The notes beneath the pieces were generated by a model, which saw only the letters and a program-made list of their open reading frames with translations, ran no database searches and was not told the origin of the DNA. A program made the position numbers and the translations under genes. A DNA stretch of 64,000 nt from Parvibaculum sp002684405 (lineage in GTDB: Bacteria; Pseudomonadota; Alphaproteobacteria; Parvibaculales; Parvibaculaceae): contig OZ223205.1 in NCBI GenBank assembly GCA_965140395.1, positions 124,001 through 188,000 on the forward strand, given 5' to 3'. The stretch's first letter is position 1. Each line of letters starts with the position of its first letter. Below, one piece after another: positions 50,351 to 58,313 of this stretch.

Positions 50351-51304
50351 TCAGCCTTTCGGCAGGAAGTAGCTGAGCATCAGCGTAATCGTGATCAGGC
50401 TGAGCGCGGTGGACAAAACCACCGCGCTCGATGCCGCGCCGGGCGCGGCGTTGTAGCGCTTGGCCATGATCGAGGAATAGACGCCCGCCGGCATGCCCGC
50501 CAGCACCGTCGCCGCGACCGCCCATATGGGCGGCATATCGAAGAGATAATGCGAGGCGAGAAACACCAGCACCGGCATGAAGACAAGCTTCAGCACCGAG
50601 GTCAGCGTCGCCGCGCCGATGGAGCGCTTGATCGCATAGCGCGTCAGCATGCCGCCCAGCACGAAAAGCGCGCAGGGAATGGCCGAGCGTCCGATGAGAT
50701 GCAGCGCGTCGTTGGCGACCTTGGGCATGGGAAGCCCCGTCTGCCCATAGACGACGCCCAGCGCCAGCCCGATGATGACCGGGTTTTTCGCCGTGCCCTT
50801 CATCGCCTCTTTCAGGATCGACAGGAAGTGAACCTGCTCGTGCTCGGCGCGCGGCTTCGTCAGTTCCAGGAGGAAGGTGACGACAGTGAAAAGAATGATC
50901 CCGTGAAAGGCGAGGATGAGGAAGACGGGAAAACCCGCCTTCTCGCCGAAGCCCGTCACGATGATCGGAATGCCGAGCATCACCGTATTGCCCTGCGCCG
51001 AGCCGAACCCGATCATCACCGCATCCGTGCTCGGACGGCGAAGCGCGCCCAGCGCGATGAAACTGCCCACCGCCCATGAGATCAGCATCGCCCCGTAATA
51101 GGAGGCCCAGAGGCCCCAGGGCAGCACGTCCGGAAAGGGCGTCGTCGCCAGATTGCGGAACAGCAGGCAGGGCATGGCGAAGGTGAAGACGTAAGTGTCG
51201 AGCCCGTCGATCGCCTCGTCGCTCATCAGCCCGGACCGCGAGGCGGCATAGCCGAGCGCAATGACGCCGAAGATCGGCAGGACGAGGCTGAGGGCGAAAA
51301 GCAT
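50351..51304 (-). CDS. AEC-family transporter (auxin efflux carrier type)
   Basis: A 317-residue membrane protein with ten hydrophobic segments in two five-helix halves. The N-terminal half begins FALSLVLPIFGVIALGYAAS, and FGSAQGNTVMLGIPIIVTGF is the conserved discontinuous-helix region of the family. The second half has AVVLSTALSLITITLMLSYF. Bacterial AEC proteins export or import small organic anions such as malate; the substrate here is unknown. The start is followed by a three-hairpin element and then, further upstream, the VWA-like gene. It is monocistronic. Confidence 0.87.
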   Translation of the reverse strand: MLFALSLVLPIFGVIALGYAASRSGLMSDEAIDGLDTYVFTFAMPCLLFRNLATTPFPDVLPWGLWASYYGAMLISWAVGSFIALGALRRPSTDAVMIGFGSAQGNTVMLGIPIIVTGFGEKAGFPVFLILAFHGIILFTVVTFLLELTKPRAEHEQVHFLSILKEAMKGTAKNPVIIGLALGVVYGQTGLPMPKVANDALHLIGRSAIPCALFVLGGMLTRYAIKRSIGAATLTSVLKLVFMPVLVFLASHYLFDMPPIWAVAATVLAGMPAGVYSSIMAKRYNAAPGAASSAVVLSTALSLITITLMLSYFLPKG

Positions 51305-51392
51305 GGGGGAAATTCCCGCAGGTGATAAGGCCGGCGGAAGCTAGCCCGGGGAAGACGCAGGGTCAAAATTGGGGGAAGGACTCAAGTTACGT

Positions 51393-51477
51393 CGTCGTGC
51401 CCCGCTTCATGCGGGGCATCCACGTCTTTGCCGCAAAAAGGAAGACGTGGATGGCCCGGACAAGCCGGGCCATGACG
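51393..51477. repeat. Three-hairpin intergenic element, copy 9 (outer arm mismatch)
   Basis: Forward orientation. The left outer arm is CGTCGTG instead of CGTCATG, so one outer pair becomes G-T; both hairpins are perfect. It lies just 3' of the VWA-like gene and 5' of the AEC gene on the same strand. Confidence 0.9.
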
Positions 51478-51490
51478 GTTCATGTGAGTA

Positions 51491-52165
51491 TCACCAATCA
51501 TAAAGCCCGGCGAAGTGGCGGAAGCCTGCGGCCTTGGCCCAGTCGCGCCATTCATGGCGCACGCGCTGCGTGACGGCGGGGCTGCCTGCGCCCTGGCCGA
51601 GACCGAGAATGGTGAGCGAGGCGCAGCCCCGGAAAAGATCGCCGGAGGGCGCCGGCAGTTTCCCGCCCGCTTTCAGCTTCGCATATTCGGAGTCCTCGAA
51701 ACCATCCGTCAGCAGAATATAATCAGTCGGCTGCGCGGCGCAGTCCACCACCTGCGACATGGTGTCGAGAAAGGGCAGAATGTTGGTGAAGCCCTGCGCC
51801 TCCAGCTTGCCGTCGCGCACCAGCTTCGGGATGTTGGCGATGAGAATGCGCAACCCGTCGGCCACCGCATCCGGCTTGGCGCGAGCCGAAATCACCTGAT
51901 CGACCTTCAGCGCATTCGCCGTCACGTCATAGGAGCCGAAGGTGCGCAGCATGACGCGGGAATGCGGCGAGAGCGTCTCGATCTCTTCCACCGCCTTTGC
52001 GCCCGCACGCGCCGCATAGGCGTCGTCAGTCACCAGCGGATTGCTTTTGGAGAGGTCGAGACCGATCACCACGGTGCGCGGCGCTTCCGCCGCCTCCGCC
52101 GCGCGATTGACGAAGACGGCGGCGAGCGTGCCGAGAATGGCGACGATCAATACGAAGAGGCGCAT
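51491..52165 (-). CDS. Secreted/anchored MIDAS (VWA-like) protein, third gene of an unrecognised operon
   Basis: A protein of about 224 residues. A signal peptide or anchor (MRLFVLIVAILGTLAAVF) is followed by a beta-strand with VVIGLDLSKSNPL, the D-x-S-x-S metal-ion-dependent adhesion site of von Willebrand A domains. GFTNILPFLDTMSQV could supply the MIDAS threonine and DYILLTDGFEDSE the last aspartate. VWA domains bind a protein partner through a divalent ion. The start at 52165 follows GAGGGAAAG; a TTG at 52186 overlaps the upstream stop. The operon order is coiled-coil protein, membrane protein, then this protein. Confidence 0.72.
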   Translation of the reverse strand: MRLFVLIVAILGTLAAVFVNRAAEAAEAPRTVVIGLDLSKSNPLVTDDAYAARAGAKAVEEIETLSPHSRVMLRTFGSYDVTANALKVDQVISARAKPDAVADGLRILIANIPKLVRDGKLEAQGFTNILPFLDTMSQVVDCAAQPTDYILLTDGFEDSEYAKLKAGGKLPAPSGDLFRGCASLTILGLGQGAGSPAVTQRVRHEWRDWAKAAGFRHFAGLYDW

Positions 52166-52182
52166 GGGCTTGGGTCTTTCCC

Positions 52183-53331
52183 TCAATCCTGCGTCCGGCC
52201 GATGGGCACACGGCGCGGCGGCGGCAGCACTTCGCCGATGGGCTCGCGCACATGGGCGACGCCGGACGGCCCCGCCTTCATCGCATTACGCGAGCGGCGT
52301 TCCCACCATTCGTCGAACAACTTTTCATGGCGCCCGAGCGACCGGGATTCCTCGCAGGCCTTGATGCGCTCGGCGAAAGCGGCCTGACGCTCCTTGCCTC
52401 GATCTGGAACGGTGGCCGGGAGGGCCTCCTCCTTCTTGCGGCCGAGAAGACCGCGCGATGTTTTCGGTGCCGGAGCGGAAATCGCCGGGGCGGAGGATTT
52501 CGACAGCTCGCGGCGGGCTTCGTCGAGCCCCTGCTCATAGGCGCGCGCCTCGCGCATCAGCCCGGTCCAGAGAAGATGGCGGCGGTTTTCCGGCCCTTCC
52601 ATTTCCGACAGCGCATGGCGGTTGGCGTCATATTCTTCTTCCAGCGCGGCCAGCCGCGTCATGTCCTGCTTGCGGTGGCGATAGTCGCGCGACAGGAAGA
52701 TGCGCCGCACCGAGGCCATGGCGACATGCAGGCACAGCGCCGCCACGCCCGTCACCACCAGAAAGACGATGCCGAGCGAGCCGAGCCAGGCCAGCGGCTG
52801 CCATTCGCGCACCTTGTCGATCTCGGTTGCCGTGCGCGCGGTTTCCGCCGTGCCGTTGGTGGCAAGGCCGAGGCCGGCCAGCGTGTCGGACAGCGAGGAG
52901 CCCGCACCGCCGTCGCCCGTGGCGGCAATGCCGTTGGGCAGCGACATGAAGGCGAGCATGAAGCCGACGCCCAGCAGCATGACGATGGCCAGCACGAAGA
53001 CGATGCGCACGAAGACCGCCTTGCCGATGGGACCGAGCTGCTCGTAAAGCATATGCGCGGCGACGGTGGCGAAAAGCACCTGAGCCGATTTGAAGGCGAC
53101 CGACTGGCCGAGCGCGCCGGGCAGTTCGAGGAACTCATTGGCGAGCGCGCGCGTCCAGAACTCCGAGACGATCATGTAATCGACCGCCACCGCGCCGACC
53201 GCGACAAGCGCCGTCAGCGCGAAACCGATGAAGAAGAAAGGCGCCATGCGCGCGGCGCGTTCGGAGCGCACGAAATTATGCCCGATCTTCTCGCGCATAT
53301 CCTCGGCGATGAGAGAGACGTTCGCGCTCAT
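52183..53331 (-). CDS. Four-helix membrane protein of unknown function, second gene of the operon
   Basis: A 382-residue protein I do not recognise. The N-terminal 225 residues hold four membrane helices (FFFIGFALTALVAVGAVAVD, an amphipathic one near SAQVLFATVAAHML, VRIVFVLAIVMLLGVGFMLA and LGSLGIVFLVVTGVAALCLH). A Gly/Ser-rich loop near 140-165 lies between helices three and four. The C-terminal 150 residues are charged and likely coiled-coil (RLAALEEEYDANRHALSEME), then a basic, proline-containing tail. The ATG at 53331 overlaps the stop of the coiled-coil gene (ATGA). Together with the MIDAS protein this suggests a membrane complex with a cytoplasmic arm. Confidence 0.75.
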   Translation of the reverse strand: MSANVSLIAEDMREKIGHNFVRSERAARMAPFFFIGFALTALVAVGAVAVDYMIVSEFWTRALANEFLELPGALGQSVAFKSAQVLFATVAAHMLYEQLGPIGKAVFVRIVFVLAIVMLLGVGFMLAFMSLPNGIAATGDGGAGSSLSDTLAGLGLATNGTAETARTATEIDKVREWQPLAWLGSLGIVFLVVTGVAALCLHVAMASVRRIFLSRDYRHRKQDMTRLAALEEEYDANRHALSEMEGPENRRHLLWTGLMREARAYEQGLDEARRELSKSSAPAISAPAPKTSRGLLGRKKEEALPATVPDRGKERQAAFAERIKACEESRSLGRHEKLFDEWWERRSRNAMKAGPSGVAHVREPIGEVLPPPRRVPIGRTQD

Positions 53332-53636
53332 GCGTCATCCCCCTTGTTCGCTTTCGACTTGCCGGCGCCGAAAAGCCGGGCGAAGAAACCGCGGCGGACG
53401 CCTTCCGGCTCTTCACCTTCCAGCGGCGCGGAAAGATGCTTCGCCAGCGCGGCGATCTCGCGCTCCAGCGTTTCCTGGCGCGCCCGGCGCTTGGCGAGAT
53501 CGGCGGCATAGGCCGCATCGAGCTCGGACAGACGCGAAAAGATGTGAATCTCGGGAAGCGGCTCGACATGACGGCCATAGGCCGCCGCGGACTGTCCCTT
53601 TCCCGCCTCGCGGGCGGTATCGTAACTCTCGCTCAT
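53328..53636 (-). CDS. Small coiled-coil protein, first gene of the operon
   Basis: A 102-residue soluble protein with no recognised family. Residues 30-70 (IFSRLSELDAAYAADLAKRR and ARQETLEREIAALAKHLSAP) are a predicted coiled coil with hydrophobic heptad positions. The C-terminus is basic with an RRGFFARLFGAGKSKANKG amphipathic segment that may touch the membrane. Its stop overlaps the start of the membrane-protein gene by 4 nt, so the two are translationally coupled. It is the first gene in a three-gene minus-strand operon. Confidence 0.7.
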   Translation of the reverse strand: MSESYDTAREAGKGQSAAAYGRHVEPLPEIHIFSRLSELDAAYAADLAKRRARQETLEREIAALAKHLSAPLEGEEPEGVRRGFFARLFGAGKSKANKGDDA

Positions 53637-53934
53637 TAGCTACCCCGCTTGCGCCTTCCGCCGCACCGCCCTCCCGGCTGATATGCGACCTCTACTTGCC
53701 ATAATCAGAAGCGCGACATGAATGCCCGCTGAACGGCTTTACGAATTGTTAACCATGCGGGCGCAATGGCGCCCCCTCAAGCATCAAACTGCCGGTTTCC
53801 GGCCACCCCGCGCCCTCAACCCCATGAAATTTACATGAAGGCTCACACGCGAGGCGAGTCCTACCGCCGGACAGGCTTAATCGACTGTACTGGAGTGAAA
53901 CAATCTATTATGGCGAGAATGGGGATAGGAGAGA
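53637..53934. other. Intergenic region with promoter-like content, no gene recognised
   Basis: About 300 bp upstream of the coiled-coil operon and downstream of the ArsR-type gene. The stretch 53700-53880 contains an ATTGTTAAC-type sequence (53737-53755), AT-richer than the surroundings, suited for a promoter reading left into the operon. I find no confident -35/-10 pair, RNA or repeat. Confidence 0.4.
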
Positions 53935-54618
53935 TCAGAGCGCCACGCCGAAATGACGGCGAAAGGCCGCCTGCCCCTTGCGCGTGACCGTGAGCCCGCG
54001 CCCTTCCGCCTGCCGCGCAACCCAGCCCGCCTGGAGGCTTCGTTCGGCGAGCGCCGCGCCGAGCGACCCGGCGAGATGCGGTTCCCGCTCGCTCCAGTCC
54101 AGACAGGCACGTGCAAACTTGCGGCGCTTGCCGAGCGCGGCCTCGACATCGAGCCCCAGATCCTCCTCGAGGAAGCGGCGGCCGGAACCGGTGAGATGAA
54201 AGGCCTCACCGCGAAGGCGCAAATATCCCGCCTTCATCATCGCCTGCGTCAGCGCAACGCCGAGACGGCCCGCCAGATGGTCGTAGCAGGTGCGTGCGGC
54301 GCGTATGTCGCGCGACAAAGGTTGCACTTTCTCCCGAGGCAAGTCGTCGGCGAGCAAGGCCAGCCCTTCCACCGCCTCAGCCACGCGGTGACCGCCCAGC
54401 CGGTAGAAACGATGCCGGCCGCGCGCCTCCATCTCGACAAGCCGCGCATCCCGCAACCGGGCGAGGTGACCGCTCGCCGTCTGGGGCGACACGCCCGCGG
54501 CTTCAGCCAGGGCGCTTGCCGAATGCGACTCACCATCCATCAGGAGATCGAGCATCAGGGCGCGCGCGGGGTCGCCCATGAGGGCGGCGATGGTGGCGAA
54601 TGACGGGAAACCTTCCAT
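53935..54618 (-). CDS. ArsR-family winged-helix transcriptional regulator
   Basis: A 227-residue protein: an ArsR-type wing-helix domain at about residues 8-90 (FATIAALMGDPARALMLDLL, then SASALAEAAGVSPQTASGHL and ARLRDARLVEMEARGRHRFY). A C-terminal helical domain of about 130 residues follows, which carries no ELCVCD metal motif or other cysteine-rich site, so metal sensing is not indicated. The start at 54618 follows the divergent gap; a longer frame to 54648 would reach into the next gene. It is divergent from the DUF6058-like gene with 70 bp between, so it probably regulates that gene and itself. Confidence 0.83.
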   Translation of the reverse strand: MEGFPSFATIAALMGDPARALMLDLLMDGESHSASALAEAAGVSPQTASGHLARLRDARLVEMEARGRHRFYRLGGHRVAEAVEGLALLADDLPREKVQPLSRDIRAARTCYDHLAGRLGVALTQAMMKAGYLRLRGEAFHLTGSGRRFLEEDLGLDVEAALGKRRKFARACLDWSEREPHLAGSLGAALAERSLQAGWVARQAEGRGLTVTRKGQAAFRRHFGVAL

Positions 54619-54687
54619 AGTTCGATATTCACCGAAACATGAATGCATCGCAAGGCCGATACTCCCCTATCGCAAAGGGAGACCGCC

Positions 54688-55335
54688 ATGCCTGCCACAT
54701 TCGATGAAACACTCGCCTATCTGGAAGAAAACTATCTGACGCTTGAGGCGTTGGCGCAGAGGAGCGATGTGCCGCCGATGCGCATCGAGGAATTGATTTC
54801 ATGGAACTGTCTGCCGCCTCATTCGCATGAGGCCGAACTCACCATCGCCGTGACCACCGCCATCAGCGGACGGCACGAGGCTGCTCCGAAGCGCATCCGC
54901 TACTACCACCGCTCGCTGGTCGCACTTGCCATTGAGGCTGACCGCCTCGCGCAAGCCAAAGGGCTTAACGCTGCCGCCACCGATATTCGCCAACAGTTCG
55001 AGAGGGAGGTGGCCGAAGCCGCCAGATCGGCGACGGATGAAACCATCAAGGGTGCGTGGAAAGCCTGGTGCGACGGCACTTATGGCGTCTGCCTGAAAGA
55101 GGTCGCGCCCGGCAACATGATCCGAAAGGTCGCCGCAACCCAAAAAATGCAGGGGCTGCTCGACAAGGCACAATCAGCACCGCTCGATGCATCAGAGATA
55201 GCCGAGCTGAGAGACGCTACGCAGCGATATGAAGAGGTCACCGGCCCCTTCGGCCCGCATGAAGTCGCGGACAGCACAAGAGGCCGTGTCTATGAGCCTG
55301 CGATGCGGCTGCTGGGGGAGAGGAGAGAAAGCTAA
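54688..55335 (+). CDS. DUF6058-like protein of unknown function
   Basis: A 215-residue protein. The N-terminal third (MPATFDETLAYLEENYLTLE followed by ALAQRSDVPPMRIEELISWN CLPPHSHEAE) recalls DUF6058 family members, which begin with a similar short HTH-like block and a conserved LP-S-H segment; this is from memory. The rest is helical. Its function is unknown; some relatives lie in natural-product loci. The ATG at 54688 has GGGAGA 6 nt upstream. An open frame from 54643 is longer but overlaps the ArsR start region. Confidence 0.6.
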   Translation: MPATFDETLAYLEENYLTLEALAQRSDVPPMRIEELISWNCLPPHSHEAELTIAVTTAISGRHEAAPKRIRYYHRSLVALAIEADRLAQAKGLNAAATDIRQQFEREVAEAARSATDETIKGAWKAWCDGTYGVCLKEVAPGNMIRKVAATQKMQGLLDKAQSAPLDASEIAELRDATQRYEEVTGPFGPHEVADSTRGRVYEPAMRLLGERRES

Positions 55336-55351
55336 CCTGTTGGTCTTGTGT

Positions 55352-56041
55352 CTACTTGTTAAAGAAGAGCATGAACACCCCAGGGTAAAGGTGAACTCGA
55401 TCTTCACCTTCCCAATCAAAGCGAGATTCACGAGCAATAGGTGGTGACGACCAAACCCATGCGAACGAGCCCGATTGCTTTACATCCTTCAAGAGTTTGT
55501 GCTGCCAGTCGGTAGGTATCGAATCTAGAGATTTGCTTTCAGAGAAGTATGGCACCAAAAACACAATGGCGGTACGGCGCCAGCTTGAACTACAATAGTT
55601 CTTTCTGGAACTATCCAATGCCGCTTGCTTAAGCTCGGATATCCTCTGTCCAAAGGACTTTTGAGAATGGGAAAGCGAGTACCATCCCATCTTCGCCTCG
55701 CAGATATGATCCACTCCCCTTCCACCTTTTGTAACAGGAGAGGAAAGATACAAATCCGCCCGACCAGCAAAATTGCGTAGTCGGCTTTGCTTGCTCCCGG
55801 CCGAGATCTTCTCGACCTTATCTGTACGGTACTCTTCCAAGGCGAGCCATTTTGCTCGCCATGCAGCACCGGCCAACATCGAGACCGACGCTCGCTCATT
55901 GTAGAAGTAGGGAAGATCCCAAGCCTTTCCCTCACTCGTCCAAGCTGAACAATATTCAAGATTCAGTTCGTGCCACTCTTTGAAAAGGCTATTGAATTTC
56001 CTCTTATGACTCTGAACGTGGGCATCGCCTTCGATACCCAA
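55352..56041 (-). CDS. Unrecognised protein with a PD-(D/E)XK nuclease-like motif (start uncertain)
   Basis: At least 229 residues in a clearly lower-GC patch (55340-56110). Residues 83-110 contain GRADLYLSSPVTKGGRGVDH followed by ICEAKMGW, an Asp then, 18 residues on, E-x-K; with the preceding GRAD this is the pattern of a restriction-endonuclease-like core. The rest shows no family I know. The start is odd: the listed TTG at 56041 has no clear ribosome site, and the open frame continues upstream to near 56118, where the only ATG (56123) is in another frame and directly follows the ecm stop. A one-base shift would join them as MSRIVQPA plus EDRDIKEIDF. So this could be a frameshifted or unusual-start gene. 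Confidence 0.55.
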   Translation of the reverse strand: MGIEGDAHVQSHKRKFNSLFKEWHELNLEYCSAWTSEGKAWDLPYFYNERASVSMLAGAAWRAKWLALEEYRTDKVEKISAGSKQSRLRNFAGRADLYLSSPVTKGGRGVDHICEAKMGWYSLSHSQKSFGQRISELKQAALDSSRKNYCSSSWRRTAIVFLVPYFSESKSLDSIPTDWQHKLLKDVKQSGSFAWVWSSPPIARESRFDWEGEDRVHLYPGVFMLFFNK

Positions 56042-56124
56042 GAGATAGCGCTCATCAATAAAACATTTGAAATCGATTTCTTTAATATCCCTATCCTCCG
56101 GCAGGCTGAACGATCCGGCTCATC

Positions 56125-58131
56125 TCAAGCCGCTTCGTCGGAATAGTCCACGAGGCGCACGATCTCGGACATGATGTCGTTGATCTGGAAATCCTTGGGC
56201 GTGTAGACGGCCGCCGCGCCTTCGCGCATCAGGATCTGCTCGTCGTCGGGCGGGATGATGCCGCCGACGACGACGGGGATGTCGCCGATGCCCGCGTCCT
56301 TCATCAGGCGGAGGACTTCGGTGACGAGCGAGACGTGGGAGCCGGACAGGATGGAGAGCCCGACCACATGGACGCCTTCTTCCAGCGCGGCATTGACGAT
56401 CTGCGCGGGCGTGAGGCGGATGCCTTCATAGACGACCTCCATGCCGCAATCGCGCGCGCGCACGGCGATCTGTTCGGCACCGTTGGAATGGCCGTCGAGG
56501 CCGGGCTTGCCGACGAGGAATTTGAGACGACGGCCAAGCTTGGCGGAGACTGCGTCGACCTGGCTGCGCACTTCATCCAGGTGCGAAGAGTCCGCGCGCA
56601 TGGACTGCGAGACGCCGGTCGGCGCGCGATATTCGCCAAAGACCTCGCGCAGCGCCGCGCCCCACTCGCCCGTGGTGACGCCCGCTTTCGCGCAGGCGAT
56701 GGAGGGCTCCATGATATTGGCGCCGGACTTCGCGGCGTCTTTGAGCGCGGCGAGCGTCTTTTCCACCGCATCATTGTCGCGCTTGTCGCGCCATGCCTTC
56801 AGCGCGGCGACCTGCGCGGCCTCCACGCCTTCCTCGATGACGTGAATGTCGCCCGAGCCGGTAGAAAGCGGCGACGGGGCCGTCTCCTCATATTTGTTGA
56901 CGCCGATGACGCTCATGCGGCCCGCCTCGATATCGGCGAGACGCGCGGCATTCGATTCCACGAGCTTCTGCTTCATGTAAGCGTTCTCGACGGCGGCGAC
57001 GGCGCCGCCCATCTCGTCGATGCGCTGAAGCTCTGCGCGGGCTTCGTCCTTGAGCGAGGAAACTTTCGCCTCCATCACTTCGGAGCCGTCGAAGATGTCG
57101 GCATATTCCAGAAGGTCGGTCTCATAGGCGAGGATCTGCTGCGCGCGCAGCGACCATTGCTGGTCCCAGGGGCGCGGCAGGCCGAGCGCCTCGTTCCAGG
57201 CGGGAAGCTGCACGGCGCGGGCGCGGGCTTTCTTGGACAGCGTCACGGCCAGCATCTCGATCAGGATTCGGTAGACATTGTTTTCCGGCTGCTGCTCGGT
57301 GAGGCCGAGCGAGTTCACCTGCACGCCATAGCGGAAACGGCGGAGCTTTTCGTCCTCGACGCCATAGCGCTCGCGGCAGATCTCGTCCCAGAGATCGACG
57401 AAGGCGCGCATCTTGGCGATCTCGGTGACGAAGCGCACGCCCGCATTGACGAAGAAGGAGATGCGGCCGACGACCTTGGCGAAATCGGCGTCCGGCACCT
57501 GCCCGCTCGCCTTCACATGGTCGAGCACGGCGCAGCCCGTCGCCAGCGCAAAGGCCAGTTCCTGCACCGGCGTCGCACCCGCTTCCTGCAGATGGTAGGA
57601 GCAGACATTGGTCGGGTTCCATTTCGGCATTTCCGAATAGGTGAAGGACACAATATCGGTGATGAGGCGCATGGAGGGCTCGGGCGGGAACACATAGGTG
57701 CCGCGCGAGAGATATTCCTTGATGATGTCGTTCTGCACCGTGCCGGTGAGCTTCGCGCGGTCCGCGCCATGCTCGTCGGCGACCGCGATGTAAAGCGCCA
57801 GCAGCCAGGCCGCCGTCGCATTGATGGTCATGGAGGTGTTCATCTCCTCCATGGGGATCTGGTCGAAAAGGACGCGCATGTCGCCGATATGGGAGACGGC
57901 GACACCGACCTTGCCGACCTCGCCCTTGGCCAGCACATGGTCTGAATCATAGCCGGTCTGGGTCGGCAGATCGAAGGCGACGGAAAGGCCCGTCTGGCCA
58001 CGCGACAGATTGGTCCGGTAGAGCTCGTTGGAGGCCTTGGCATTGGAATGGCCCGCATAGGTACGGAAAATCCATGGCCGATCCCTTTGAACCGTCTTGC
58101 CGCCCGCGCCCTTATTGTCCTGATCCGCCAT
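56125..58131 (-). CDS. ecm: Ethylmalonyl-CoA mutase
   Basis: A 668-residue adenosylcobalamin-dependent mutase of the Ecm/MeaA branch, shorter than methylmalonyl-CoA mutase. The TIM-barrel part opens RPWIFRTYAGHSNAKASNEL and has GLSVAFDLPTQTGYDSDH. The C-terminal B12 domain has KFLVGKPGLDGHSNGAEQIA, the D-x-H-x-x-G base-off cobalt ligand, near residue 550. The enzyme converts ethylmalonyl-CoA to methylsuccinyl-CoA. With Ccr at the right edge it marks the ethylmalonyl-CoA route of acetyl-CoA assimilation. The other enzymes of the pathway are outside the window. The following ORF starts within a few bases of its stop. Confidence 0.9.
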   Translation of the reverse strand: MADQDNKGAGGKTVQRDRPWIFRTYAGHSNAKASNELYRTNLSRGQTGLSVAFDLPTQTGYDSDHVLAKGEVGKVGVAVSHIGDMRVLFDQIPMEEMNTSMTINATAAWLLALYIAVADEHGADRAKLTGTVQNDIIKEYLSRGTYVFPPEPSMRLITDIVSFTYSEMPKWNPTNVCSYHLQEAGATPVQELAFALATGCAVLDHVKASGQVPDADFAKVVGRISFFVNAGVRFVTEIAKMRAFVDLWDEICRERYGVEDEKLRRFRYGVQVNSLGLTEQQPENNVYRILIEMLAVTLSKKARARAVQLPAWNEALGLPRPWDQQWSLRAQQILAYETDLLEYADIFDGSEVMEAKVSSLKDEARAELQRIDEMGGAVAAVENAYMKQKLVESNAARLADIEAGRMSVIGVNKYEETAPSPLSTGSGDIHVIEEGVEAAQVAALKAWRDKRDNDAVEKTLAALKDAAKSGANIMEPSIACAKAGVTTGEWGAALREVFGEYRAPTGVSQSMRADSSHLDEVRSQVDAVSAKLGRRLKFLVGKPGLDGHSNGAEQIAVRARDCGMEVVYEGIRLTPAQIVNAALEEGVHVVGLSILSGSHVSLVTEVLRLMKDAGIGDIPVVVGGIIPPDDEQILMREGAAAVYTPKDFQINDIMSEIVRLVDYSDEAA

Positions 58132-58243
58132 GACCTGTCCGCTCTCTACTCGAGGATGGATACGCGGCGGAAAGGCGTACCGCCCCTGCCTGCCGCGAGG
58201 TAAGGGCCATTATCACACCCCTTGCCGCACCGCAAAAGGGAAA

Positions 58244-58280
58244 GCCCGGCCTTCTGCCCCGAAAGGGCGGAAAACCGGGC
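58244..58280 (-). terminator. Hairpin terminator of the RcnB-like gene
   Basis: GCCCGG (58244-58249) pairs with CCGGGC (58275-58280) around a GCCC/GGGC inner stem; on the minus strand it is followed by TTTCCCTTTTGC. It ends the 58314-58769 transcript. Confidence 0.6.
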
Positions 58281-58313
58281 CCGGATTTGCCTGAATGCGG
58301 CGGACGGTCCCGC

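Noticed and set aside
3268..51477. CRISPR array formed by the repeated palindromes
   Set aside because: The nine copies are dispersed over 48 kb, not spaced by unique 30-40 bp spacers, and no cas gene is present.
56335..57945. A 536-codon open frame antisense to ecm
   Set aside because: Same reasoning; Ecm motifs (AGHSNAKAS, DGHSNG) are intact on the minus strand.
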